This document shows positions 23,934 through 32,163 of a stretch of DNA of 54,003 nt, piece by piece (the first letter of the stretch is position 1; each line of letters starts with the position of its first letter). The notes below the pieces were generated by a model. That model was not told the origin of the DNA. It did not search any database and saw only the letters and a list, made by a program, of their open reading frames with translations. Origin of the DNA: an uncultured Bacilli bacterium (GTDB lineage: Bacteria; Bacillota_I; Bacilli_A; RF39; UBA660). The position numbers and the translations under genes were made by a program. Location of the stretch: the NCBI GenBank assembly GCA_934096405.1, contig CAKOLW010000007.1:1-54003 (forward strand), written 5' to 3'.

Positions 23934-25295
23934 CTATCTCACCTCGCTTTTTAAGTCTTTAAGTCCAGTTAAATCTTCTACTTGTTTAGCTATATTTAAA
24001 CATAAAGAATCATTCTTACTCATACATGTAATATTAACTCCTACAGGGAGATTATTAATTAAACACATAGGAATAGTTATACTAGGATAACCACCAAAAT
24101 TACCTATAACTAAATGATTTTCTAATAATAGATACTCATCACTTAATTTATCAGATGCATCTATTTCATCTATTTTAGGTGCAACTGAACCTGATGCTGG
24201 TAATATTAATCCATCATAACTTTTAAATAATTCATTCATCTTAGTAACTATTAAGTTTCTAACTCTTTTAGCATTTATAAATAATTTCTCTTGATTTTCT
24301 TTTTGAAGAATATAACTACCTATAACAAATCTTCTTTTAATCATTTCACTAAATCCATTAGTTCTTGTATTAAACATAATTTCTTCACTAGTTTTACCAC
24401 TTACTTTATTACCAAATATTATACCAGTTAAATTACTATTATTACTAGTAGCTTCAGCACAAGATAATATAAAGTATGTAGGAAATAAACATTCAAGTAA
24501 CTTTTTATCAAAACTTACTTCTTCTACTATTACACCATTATTTCTTAATTTATCTATTAATTTATAGAATTCATCTATTACTTCACTCTTAGTATCAACT
24601 ATTTCTTTTATGTAGAATAACTTTTTACCAGAAATACTATTATCTAGATTATCTACATAATTAATATTTTCATCTGGTAATGTAGTCATATCATATTTGT
24701 CAAATCCTTTTAATACATCAGTTACTTTTGTTACATCTTTTACATTTCTAGCAAATATTCCTACATGGTCTAAACTAGAAGCAAAAGGAAATAATCCAAA
24801 TCTACTAATTCTTCCATATGTTGGTTTAAAACCAACTGTACCTGTGTATGATGCTGGCTTTCTAACTGAGTCTCCTGTATCACTACCTATACTAAAAGGT
24901 ACTATTCCAAGACTTACAGCAACAGCACTTCCACAAGATGAACCTCCTGCGATTCTAGATGTATCCCAAGGATTTCTAGTAATACCAGTGTGTCCAGTTA
25001 AACCCGTACCACCCATCGCAAGTTCATCCATTGTATTTTTACCTATTAATACTGCTCCACTTTCTTTAAGTTTTCTATAAACAGTAGAATCATATGGAGG
25101 AATATAATTACTAAGTATGTTGCTACCAGCAGTAGTTAGAATACCTTTAGTACTAAAATTATCTTTTAATGAATAAGGTACCCCACCTAAAACACCATCT
25201 ATATTTTCACTTTTAGCTTCATCAAAAATAGTAACAAAAGCATTTACCTTATCTTGACTTTCTTTAGCTAACTTAATACTTTCTTCTATACTCAT
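23934..25295 (-). CDS. gatA: Glu-tRNA amidotransferase subunit A
   Basis: Amidase subunit that releases ammonia from glutamine. The Ser-cisSer-Lys triad is visible: lysine in YSLKDNF (near residue 43), cis-serine in GGSSCGSAVAVS and the nucleophile in GSDTGDSVRKPAS. The last motif is usually TGGSIRQPA; G-to-D and Q-to-K occur also in some Mollicute-type sequences, from memory. At 453 residues it lacks about 25-30 N-terminal residues of typical GatA. The start overlaps the gatC stop by one base. Confidence 0.95.
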   Translation of the reverse strand: MSIEESIKLAKESQDKVNAFVTIFDEAKSENIDGVLGGVPYSLKDNFSTKGILTTAGSNILSNYIPPYDSTVYRKLKESGAVLIGKNTMDELAMGGTGLTGHTGITRNPWDTSRIAGGSSCGSAVAVSLGIVPFSIGSDTGDSVRKPASYTGTVGFKPTYGRISRFGLFPFASSLDHVGIFARNVKDVTKVTDVLKGFDKYDMTTLPDENINYVDNLDNSISGKKLFYIKEIVDTKSEVIDEFYKLIDKLRNNGVIVEEVSFDKKLLECLFPTYFILSCAEATSNNSNLTGIIFGNKVSGKTSEEIMFNTRTNGFSEMIKRRFVIGSYILQKENQEKLFINAKRVRNLIVTKMNELFKSYDGLILPASGSVAPKIDEIDASDKLSDEYLLLENHLVIGNFGGYPSITIPMCLINNLPVGVNITCMSKNDSLCLNIAKQVEDLTGLKDLKSEVR

Positions 25296-25585
25296 TATTC
25301 CACCACCTTAGGTACTTTAACACAATCATCTAATACATCTTTAGTATTCATTAAAGCATCACTTCTAGATATTTCCATATCTACTTCATCTTCTCTTAAA
25401 TAAGAACTATCTAAAGGAAAAGGAAAATTCATAGGTTCAACTTCACTAAGTCCTTCAATATTACCTATCAAATCCATCTGTTTAAGTAATACTTCAAATT
25501 CACTTTGTAAAGTAAAATATTCTTCATCCTTCATATCAAATTCTAACTTATTAGCGTAATCTTTTAACTTTTCCATTGATATCAT
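25295..25585 (-). CDS. gatC: Glu-tRNA amidotransferase subunit C
   Basis: Small subunit that wraps around and stabilises GatA-GatB. 96 residues from the ATG at 25583-25585 (MISMEKLKDYANKLEF), four bases after GGGAGG. The family pattern L-x-E-F-x-x-x-L and the C-terminal R-x-D-x-x (LREDEV) followed by VKVPKVVE is present. The frame extends upstream through the hairpin at 25605-25635, but those residues are not GatC-like and lack a site. Confidence 0.93.
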   Translation of the reverse strand: MISMEKLKDYANKLEFDMKDEEYFTLQSEFEVLLKQMDLIGNIEGLSEVEPMNFPFPLDSSYLREDEVDMEISRSDALMNTKDVLDDCVKVPKVVE

Positions 25586-25604
25586 TTTTACCTCCCAATA
25601 AACA

Positions 25605-25635
25605 GTTTTCGCCGACCATTGGCCGGCATGAAAAC
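25605..25635 (-). other. G+C-rich hairpin between the first DGR-like target gene and gatC
   Basis: In the mRNA sense (minus) strand GTTTTC, then GCCGGCC-AAT-GGTCGGC, then GAAAAC form a 7-bp (one G-U) plus 6-bp hairpin with a 2-nt bulge. It begins four bases after the target gene's stop codon. There is no T-run, so it is not a typical terminator. DGR target genes in other systems carry a G+C-rich hairpin near the 3' end of the variable repeat; this could be such a structure or an mRNA processing/stability element. Confidence 0.55.
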
Positions 25636-25638
25636 TCA

Positions 25639-26751
25639 TTAATTTCCTATCACTATTGGATCATCATATGACCCACTTCCACTTACATAATACACACTAG
25701 ACTTGAGATACAAGACTGGGCGAACCGCACGCCCAGTGATGACGTATTCGCCGTACACATCGCCGGGGTTGCCCACAAACCACGAACTGTCGCTGGAATA
25801 CCTAGAAATTGTCCATTCATATTCTCCTAATCTTAACCAATTCTTTCCTGCACATGTTAATCCATTTGTACTTCCATTATATGACCCTAATGATATTGTT
25901 CTTGCACAGTCACTTGCTTGTACTGCATATCCATAATCGCTTGCATACATAAGTCCTATATAGCCTGTATTACTTGTTGTAGTTGTTAAATCATTTATAT
26001 ATGTTGTTGGTGTATTACTCATTGATGAGTATGCTGTTGAATACCATGTTGCTTCCTGTATCATTCCTCTTGCATAATCACTTCTTATTCCTGTCTTACT
26101 AAATGAACAATCTCTTGGGGTATATCCATCATAACTTGAACAATATGTTCCACTAGATTTATTTGTATAATCTACTCCTGTGTAGTATGATCCTCCACTT
26201 GTTTGATTTAATAATTTATATAGTGTTGATTCTCCCCATGAGTTTACACTACTTGATGTGTTATAGACTAAACCTCCTATACTATCATTTCTTATTAACT
26301 TTACTAAATTACCAGTTTGTCCATGCATTTCATTTCCAAATACACCAATTATTCTCCATAATTCTCCATTATATAGTACATAGTTATTTGGATTTGTTCC
26401 TTCATATCTATAGCCATTTTCATTTACTACTTTTCCATCTCCAACTGTTTGGTTATTTAAACTTATTACATAATCATTTAAAGCAGTCTTATTCGAAGTA
26501 GTAAAATTAATATTACATTTATAGTCACCAGTTATTCCAGTTATATTTATTTTCCACTCAGTATAGTTCCAACTACCAGTTGCATTAGTACAATTTACTG
26601 TTACATTATAGTTTCCATGTGTAGGTATACTTTTTGTCTTATTTCCATCAACTGTTATTGCATATAATTCTTTTTCCTCTTTAGGGATGAAATATAATAT
26701 AACACTAGTTATTATTAATATTAATACACCTATTATTGCTTTCTTTTTCAT
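25639..26751 (-). CDS. Exported C-type-lectin-like protein with a variable C-terminal segment (DGR-like target 1)
   Basis: 370 residues. An N-terminal membrane anchor (about 5-22) is followed by a short beta region and then a large domain (from about residue 115: YEGTNPNNYVLYNGELWRII ... IGLMYASDYGYAVQASDCAR). The end, WTISRYSSDSSWFV then variable residues then AVRPVLYLKSSV, resembles the formylglycine-enzyme/C-type-lectin fold of DGR target proteins, where variable residues form the ligand surface. Codons for residues 318-341 (25729-25800) differ sharply from its 80-90% identical neighbour and are G+C-rich. Probably surface-displayed and of unknown ligand. Confidence 0.8.
   Translation of the reverse strand: MKKKAIIGVLILIITSVILYFIPKEEKELYAITVDGNKTKSIPTHGNYNVTVNCTNATGSWNYTEWKINITGITGDYKCNINFTTSNKTALNDYVISLNNQTVGDGKVVNENGYRYEGTNPNNYVLYNGELWRIIGVFGNEMHGQTGNLVKLIRNDSIGGLVYNTSSSVNSWGESTLYKLLNQTSGGSYYTGVDYTNKSSGTYCSSYDGYTPRDCSFSKTGIRSDYARGMIQEATWYSTAYSSMSNTPTTYINDLTTTTSNTGYIGLMYASDYGYAVQASDCARTISLGSYNGSTNGLTCAGKNWLRLGEYEWTISRYSSDSSWFVGNPGDVYGEYVITGRAVRPVLYLKSSVYYVSGSGSYDDPIVIGN
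25729..25800 (-). repeat. Putative variable region (VR) of target 1
   Basis: Codons between the constant AGG codon (25801-25803) and the shared block GCGGTTCGCCCAGTCTTGTA. Compared with target 2, about 22 base changes plus one codon gap are seen by eye, 17 at codon positions 1 or 2, in a segment far richer in G+C than the gene around it. This fits adenine-directed mutagenesis of AAC/AAT-type template codons. No template repeat is in the window. Confidence 0.6.
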
Positions 26752-26762
26752 AGTTTTTTCAC

Positions 26763-28334
26763 CTAATTTCCTATTACTATTGGATCATCATAAGATCCAC
26801 TTCCACCTACATAGTACACACTAGACTTGAAATACAAGACTGGGCGAACCGCAAATCCAAAGTTGACGACGCTGTTGCGAAACACATTGCCGTTGAAGAC
26901 CACAAACCACGAATTGTCGCTGGACTGCCTAGAAATCGTCCATTCAGATTTTCCTAGACTTAACCAGTTTTTTCCTACACATGTTAATCCATTTGTACTT
27001 CCATAATATGATCCTAATGATTTTGTCCTTGCACAATCACTTGCTTGTACTGCGTATCCATAATCGCTTGCATACATAAGTCCTATATATCCTGTATTAC
27101 TTGTTGTAGTTGTTATATCATATGTATATGTTGTTGGTGCATTTCTTATTGATGAGTAAGCTGTTGAATACCATTTTGCTTCTTGTATCATTCCTCTTGC
27201 ATAATCACTTCTTATTCCTGTATTACTAAATGAACAATCTATTGGTGTATAATCATAATAGCTTGAACAATATGTTCCACTAGATTTATTTGTATAATCT
27301 ACTCCTGCATAATACGATCCTCCACTTGTTTGATTTAATAACTTATATAATGTTGATTCTCCCCATGAGTTTACACTATTTGATGTGTTATATACTAGTC
27401 CTCCTATGCTATCATTTCTTATTATTTTTACTAGATTACCAGTTTGTCCATGCATTTTCCTTCCAAACACTCCTATTATTCTCCAGAGTTCTCCATTATA
27501 TAATACATAGTTGTTTGGATTTGTCCCTTCATATCTATAGCCATTTTCATTTACTACTTTTCCATCTCCAACTGTTTGATTATTTAAACTTCTTACATAA
27601 TCATTTAGATATGTTTTGTTTGTTGATTTATCTTGAAAAGTTAAACTACAATTAGAACCTAATTCTGCTTCTAGTTGCCATTTTTCATAATTAAATTTCG
27701 CTGAACCAGTAGAACACTCTACTACTGCTTCTAATTTACCATGATAAGTACTAAATGAAGGTATTTGGCTTTGTAATGTATCTCCTAAAGCAACTTGTGC
27801 TCCTTCTAAATCTTGAGTACCTGCTTTAATCATTAAAGTACCTGATAATTTTTTACCCATATCTGATGATTGATCATCTTCTGTACTTAAATATCTAAAT
27901 GATACTGTATATGTATGAGTAGCATTAGAATTAATTGATATTAAATTCATTAAAAGAGTATCTTTTTCAATGATTGATTTTGGTACATCTTCATAACTAG
28001 ACATATTAAAACCATTATCTGAAGTAATCTTATATTGTAAGTAACCATCAGTTACAAAAGTATTTATTAAATCTTTTAAATATATATCATATGTTTCTGT
28101 ACTTTTTGAAGTACTAGTTACAGTAAAGTTAAAACTAGTTTCCCATCCTGGTTCTATTGATTGTGATGGTATAGATAAACTACCTTCATATTTAATATAT
28201 AAACCATTTGCTTTTAAAGTAATCTTTTTACTATTTCCTGATATTCTAGGTTTAAAGTAAGCATATGTTGTTCCTAATAATATAATTAATATACTTACTA
28301 TTAATGCTAATACATATTTCTTTTTAAATTTCAC
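26763..28334 (-). CDS. Exported protein with SipW-type signal, TasA-like N-domain and variable lectin-like C-domain (DGR-like target 2)
   Basis: 523 residues. The N-terminus MKFKKKYVLALIVSILIILL then GTTYAYFKPRISG matches SipW-dependent signal peptides, as in TasA/camelysin-type fibre proteins; residues about 35-190 form a beta-rich domain. From about residue 245 it is nearly identical to target 1, up to the variable stretch (residues 470-494) between RQSSDNSWFV and AVRPVLYFKSSV. Eleven bp separate the two genes, so they form one operon, perhaps reading through into gatC. Likely a cell-surface adhesin or receptor-binding protein. Confidence 0.8.
   Translation of the reverse strand: MKFKKKYVLALIVSILIILLGTTYAYFKPRISGNSKKITLKANGLYIKYEGSLSIPSQSIEPGWETSFNFTVTSTSKSTETYDIYLKDLINTFVTDGYLQYKITSDNGFNMSSYEDVPKSIIEKDTLLMNLISINSNATHTYTVSFRYLSTEDDQSSDMGKKLSGTLMIKAGTQDLEGAQVALGDTLQSQIPSFSTYHGKLEAVVECSTGSAKFNYEKWQLEAELGSNCSLTFQDKSTNKTYLNDYVRSLNNQTVGDGKVVNENGYRYEGTNPNNYVLYNGELWRIIGVFGRKMHGQTGNLVKIIRNDSIGGLVYNTSNSVNSWGESTLYKLLNQTSGGSYYAGVDYTNKSSGTYCSSYYDYTPIDCSFSNTGIRSDYARGMIQEAKWYSTAYSSIRNAPTTYTYDITTTTSNTGYIGLMYASDYGYAVQASDCARTKSLGSYYGSTNGLTCVGKNWLSLGKSEWTISRQSSDNSWFVVFNGNVFRNSVVNFGFAVRPVLYFKSSVYYVGGSGSYDDPIVIGN
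26853..26927 (-). repeat. Putative variable region (VR) of target 2
   Basis: One codon longer than the VR of target 1. The flanks are identical in both copies: a TTCGTGGTTTGTGG block upstream and GCGGTTCGCCCAGTCTTGTA downstream. Several codons read AAC or AAT, as expected of template-like positions left unmutated. Confidence 0.6.
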
Positions 28335-28373
28335 TTAATATCAACTCTCTATTCTAAAAATATTTTACAAAAT

Positions 28374-30155
28374 CTATTCTTTCTTGTCAACACTTAGAAC
28401 AGATAAAAATGCTTCTTGTGGTACTTCTACACTACCAACTTGTTTCATTCTTTTTTTACCTTCTTTTTGTTTTTCTAATAGTTTTCTTTTTCTAGATACA
28501 TCTCCTCCATAACATTTAGCTAGTACATTCTTTTTCATAGCTGATAAAGTCTCTCTTGCAATTACTCTAGAACCAATACTAGCTTGTATAGGAACTGTAA
28601 ACATCTGTCTAGGAATAATCTTTTTTAAGTTTTCTACTATTACTTTACCTCTTCTATAAGCATCATCTTTATGTACTATTATGCTTAATGCATCTACTAT
28701 TTCTCCATTAAGTAGTATATCTAATTTAACTAATTTACTTTCTTTATTACCAATAAATTCATAATCAAATGATGCATATCCTTTAGTAAAAGATTTTAAT
28801 TTATCAAAGAAATCATATACTATTTCACTCAAAGGTAATTCATATATTACATCTACTCTTTTAGAATCAATATAATTTACATTAACATATATTCCTCTTT
28901 TATCTTGACATAGTTCCATAACAGATCCTACATATTCATTAGGTACAAATATATTAGTTTTAACATAAGGTTCTTTTATATTATTTACTTTAGATAAATC
29001 AGGCATTTTACTAGGACTATCTATATATATAGTTTCTCCACTATTAAGATTTACTTCATATATAACACTAGGACTTGTCGCTATTAATTCTATATTGAAT
29101 TCCCTTTCTATTCTTTCTTCAATTATTTCCATATGTAATAATCCTAAGAATCCACATCTAAATCCAAATCCTAATGCATCACTTTTTTCTGGTTCAAACA
29201 TTAATGCTGCATCATTTAATTTTAGTTTCATTAAAGCTTCTTTTAAGTTAACATATTTACTTGAATCAATTGGATATAGTCCACAATATACCATAGGTTT
29301 CATAGGTTTATACCCAGGTAATGCTTCTAAATTAGAATCTTCTAATACTATAGTATCTCCTACTCTTACATCTTCTATACTTTTAATACTAGCAGTTATA
29401 TATCCTACTTCTCCAGCATCTAATTCTTCTCTTGGACTATCTTTAGGAGTAGTTTTACCTAAACTTATTACTTCATACACTGCTCCAGTAGATATCATTT
29501 TAATTTTATCTTTTATTTTAATTTTACCATCTACTATTCTAACAAGCGCTACTATTCCTTTATATGAATCAAAATAACTATCAAATATTAATGCTCTTAA
29601 AGATTTTTCTTTACTAACAGGTGCAGGTATTCTTTCTATTACTGCATCCATTAATTCAGGTACACCTTCCCCAGTTTTACCACTTACACATAATATTTCA
29701 TCATAATCAAATCCTATTGTATCTATTAATTCTTTCTTTACTCTTTCAGGATCTGCATTAGGTAAATCTATTTTATTTATAACAGGTATTATTGTTAAGT
29801 CATTTTCTAAAGCTAGATATAAATTAGCTAAAGTTTGTGCTTCAATTCCTTGAGTAGCATCTACTACTAATATTGCTCCTTCACAAGCCGCTAGGCTTCT
29901 ACTAACTTCATAAGAGAAATCTACATGTCCTGGAGTATCTATTAAATGTAATGTATAACCTTTATATTTAAGTTCAACTGCATTTAATTTAATAGTGATA
30001 CCTCTTTCTCTTTCTATATCCATATTATCTAATAATTGTTCTTTCTTTTCTCTTTCTGTAACATTACCACATACATCAAGTATTCTATCAGCTAGAGTAC
30101 TTTTTCCATGATCTATATGCGCTATTATAGAGAAATTTCTAATTTTATCTTGCAT
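28374..30155 (-). CDS. lepA: Elongation factor 4 (LepA)
   Basis: Ribosome-dependent translational GTPase. 593 residues from the ATG at 30153-30155 (MQDKIRNFSIIAHIDHGKST), after AGGTGG. G motifs: AHIDHGKS, RERGITIK, DTPGH and NKIDLP; the LepA-specific C-terminal domain ends in GKKRMKQVGSVEVPQEAFLS. No anticodon-mimicking domain IV of EF-G. It lies upstream of the two variable surface proteins in the same direction, 39 bp away, without an obvious terminator between. Confidence 0.98.
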   Translation of the reverse strand: MQDKIRNFSIIAHIDHGKSTLADRILDVCGNVTEREKKEQLLDNMDIERERGITIKLNAVELKYKGYTLHLIDTPGHVDFSYEVSRSLAACEGAILVVDATQGIEAQTLANLYLALENDLTIIPVINKIDLPNADPERVKKELIDTIGFDYDEILCVSGKTGEGVPELMDAVIERIPAPVSKEKSLRALIFDSYFDSYKGIVALVRIVDGKIKIKDKIKMISTGAVYEVISLGKTTPKDSPREELDAGEVGYITASIKSIEDVRVGDTIVLEDSNLEALPGYKPMKPMVYCGLYPIDSSKYVNLKEALMKLKLNDAALMFEPEKSDALGFGFRCGFLGLLHMEIIEERIEREFNIELIATSPSVIYEVNLNSGETIYIDSPSKMPDLSKVNNIKEPYVKTNIFVPNEYVGSVMELCQDKRGIYVNVNYIDSKRVDVIYELPLSEIVYDFFDKLKSFTKGYASFDYEFIGNKESKLVKLDILLNGEIVDALSIIVHKDDAYRRGKVIVENLKKIIPRQMFTVPIQASIGSRVIARETLSAMKKNVLAKCYGGDVSRKRKLLEKQKEGKKRMKQVGSVEVPQEAFLSVLSVDKKE

Positions 30156-30186
30156 GTAACCACCTAGATGAGTATACCATAAAATA

Positions 30187-30212
30187 AGAGAAAACACTAT
30201 ATTGTTTTCTCT
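30187..30212 (-). terminator. Hairpin/terminator upstream of lepA
   Basis: A perfect 10-bp stem AGAGAAAACA/TGTTTTCTCT with TTATTTTA following on the minus strand; probably ends transcripts arriving from the 30413-30673 gene. Confidence 0.55.
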
Positions 30213-30247
30213 AAAATGTGTAAGTTAAAATATATGTTTTTAGCAAA

Positions 30248-30362
30248 TTCGGTGATTTGTAGAGTTTTCATTCGGTGATTTGTGACTTTTTTATTCGGTG
30301 ATTTGTAGGTTTTCCAATCGGTCAAATTTCGAGTTTTCGTTCGGTCAAATTTTGATTTTATG
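30248..30362 (+). repeat. Five tandem 23-bp repeat units (TTCGGTGA/TTCGGTCA family)
   Basis: Units begin at 30248, 30271, 30294, 30317 and 30340, exactly 23 bp apart. The first three begin TTCGGTGATTTGT and the last two (A/T)TCGGTCAAATTT; the 3' halves are T-rich and looser. The same unit appears twice at 22347-22392 in the other orientation. The repeats fill the 215-bp gap before lepA. Too short and without spacers for a CRISPR. Confidence 0.75.
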
Positions 30363-30412
30363 TTATTTATTTAATAATTCATTTTGTAATCGTTAAATCA
30401 AAGTTTTCTATT

Positions 30413-30673
30413 TTAATCATATAACCACCCGTATTTACTTAATATAGTTTTAAAATCATATTCTGTTATAACTCCATCACGATAGTAAGATTTAGCTTCA
30501 ATTTCTAATATAGAAAATTTAATATCATAGTTAAACCAGTCACCTTTTTTATCTAACTCTTCTAATTCATGTATTAATCCTATTAGATATTTAGGTAATT
30601 TATCATAGTTATAATCTATACTATGATCTATTAATGGTTTATCTGTTATAAAAGGATCTTTTTCTCTTGACAT
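30413..30673 (-). CDS. Small hypothetical protein
   Basis: 86 residues, acidic and aromatic-rich, with start MSREKDPFITDKPLIDHSID. The central helix YLIGLIHELEELDKKGDWFN and the C-terminal YYRDGVITEYDFKTILSKYG suggest a small helical protein; the latter resembles a SHOCT-like or helical hairpin ending only loosely. No signal or membrane segment. Ribosome binding site AAAGAGG. Function unknown. Confidence 0.65.
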   Translation of the reverse strand: MSREKDPFITDKPLIDHSIDYNYDKLPKYLIGLIHELEELDKKGDWFNYDIKFSILEIEAKSYYRDGVITEYDFKTILSKYGWLYD

Positions 30674-30727
30674 AGTTATACCTCTTTTCTTTTATTATCT
30701 GAATTAATTATAACACATATATAATTA

Positions 30728-31420
30728 TTATTTAATTAAAGTTTTAGTTGGTCCATCAAATAATTTTGTATTTTCAAAAGTTCTATATAAATTATCTATT
30801 GAAAAACCGATTGAATATACTAATTCACTTTGAAATGGATTATAAGAATATATAGAAAATATTTCTGCTACCATTTCTTCCATATTAGTTTTAGCATAAG
30901 TACTTAAAGATTTATCATTAGCATTCTTTTCTAATAGTCTTCTTATATCTTCTATAGAAGTTAATCTAAAAATAATAGAAAAGATATGTCCTATTTCATG
31001 GTATAAAGCATCTTTTATAGTTCTAGAATAGTTCCATCCCAAATTATAACCTTTTTGAATTCTTGATAATGCAGTATAATATTTACACTTTTCATTAACA
31101 CCTATTCCTATAAAATCTGGTTTAATTTTTAATAAAAAATTTAAAGCATTTTCTTCACTATTATAATAAGTTTTATTAATTTTTTCAGGTTCCCACTGAG
31201 CAGTTGTTGTAAATAATGTATTATTATCTTTACATGAAGTTTTTAACAATTCTAATGTCCTACTTTTTTTAAAATTTTCTGCTATAAAATTGATTAAGTA
31301 GTTTGAATCACTTATTAGTCCAATTAATTTTTCTAATCTTGGGTATTTAACATAGATTTCATTTAATGCTTCTAATATTTCTTTTTTTATTTGATTATCA
31401 ATGTTATCTAAATATATCAT
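30728..31420 (-). CDS. Zincin-like putative metallopeptidase (copy 2 of a tandem pair)
   Basis: 230 residues. HExxH motif in LYHEIGHIFSIIF near residue 141, followed about 40 residues later by NMEEMVAEIFSIYS, whose glutamate could be the third zinc ligand (gluzincin-like). No signal peptide, so probably cytoplasmic. It is clearly paralogous to the upstream gene: MIYLDNIDNQIKKEILEALN corresponds to MIKLDRVDNKTKKEILIALK. The ATG overlaps the TGA of that gene, with AAAGGAGG just before. Substrate unknown. Confidence 0.72.
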   Translation of the reverse strand: MIYLDNIDNQIKKEILEALNEIYVKYPRLEKLIGLISDSNYLINFIAENFKKSRTLELLKTSCKDNNTLFTTTAQWEPEKINKTYYNSEENALNFLLKIKPDFIGIGVNEKCKYYTALSRIQKGYNLGWNYSRTIKDALYHEIGHIFSIIFRLTSIEDIRRLLEKNANDKSLSTYAKTNMEEMVAEIFSIYSYNPFQSELVYSIGFSIDNLYRTFENTKLFDGPTKTLIK

Positions 31421-32091
31421 AAAACCTCCTTTTTTATTAAAGATTTATTACTTATATTAAATAACTCAGTGTTTTCAAATTTAGCATAATATTCTTCTAT
31501 TATGGTTCCAATTATATAGACCATTTCATTATATCTAGGATCATAAGAATATTTTGAAAATGCTTCTACGATCATTTCTTCAGGATTGATTTTAGAATAT
31601 TCACTTAATTTACTATTTTTTATATTATTTTTTATAAATTCTATCATTTTTGGATTGTATGTTAATTTAAATAGTTTTGTAAATACATGTCCTATTTCAT
31701 GATAAACTGCATCTTTTATGTTTCTAGAACAGCTCCATCCATTCCTATAATCAGTTTTTAGTTGTTTTTTTATATCTGAGTAATTCACTTTTTCATTTAC
31801 ACCAAAGCCTATGAAATCTGGTTTATAATATAAGATATAGTCATAAAGTCCTAATTTTTTATCATCCTTAGGTAACCACATGCCAGCAGTTGTAAAAATA
31901 GTTCTAGGACTTGGCTCATATTTTTTATTATCTATTAATGAATAGTTACTTGATACATAGTTTACTAAATAATTTATATCACTTACTAAAGATATTGTAT
32001 TATTTAATCTAGGGTATTTTGTAATTATTTCTTTTAATGCAATAAGTATTTCTTTTTTTGTTTTATTGTCAACTCTATCTAGTTTTATCAT
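31417..32091 (-). CDS. Zincin-like putative metallopeptidase (copy 1 of a tandem pair)
   Basis: 224 residues from the ATG at 32089-32091, chosen to match the paralogue's N-terminus; upstream in-frame starts overlap the AAGGGGG site. The active-site motif is VYHEIGHVFTKLF, and the later NPEEMIVEAFSKYS aligns with the paralogue. The region GFGVNEKVNYSDI ... NGWSCSRNIKDAVYHE is conserved between copies, suggesting that both remain functional. The two genes end just before the small gene at 30413. Confidence 0.72.
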   Translation of the reverse strand: MIKLDRVDNKTKKEILIALKEIITKYPRLNNTISLVSDINYLVNYVSSNYSLIDNKKYEPSPRTIFTTAGMWLPKDDKKLGLYDYILYYKPDFIGFGVNEKVNYSDIKKQLKTDYRNGWSCSRNIKDAVYHEIGHVFTKLFKLTYNPKMIEFIKNNIKNSKLSEYSKINPEEMIVEAFSKYSYDPRYNEMVYIIGTIIEEYYAKFENTELFNISNKSLIKKEVL

Positions 32092-32138
32092 TTTTGTCAT
32101 GTCCCCCTTAAGTAGCAAATATTATACAACATTTAAAA

Positions 32139-32163
32139 GAAAAAATCTACTAAAAAGTAGATT
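32139..32163 (-). terminator. Terminator of the lemA-DUF2207-HD unit
   Basis: AATCTACT (32144-32151) and AGTAGATT (32156-32163) pair; TTTTTTC follows on the minus strand. Confidence 0.75.

Noticed and set aside
30248..30362. CRISPR array
   Set aside because: Units of 23 bp follow one another without spacers, and no cas genes are present.
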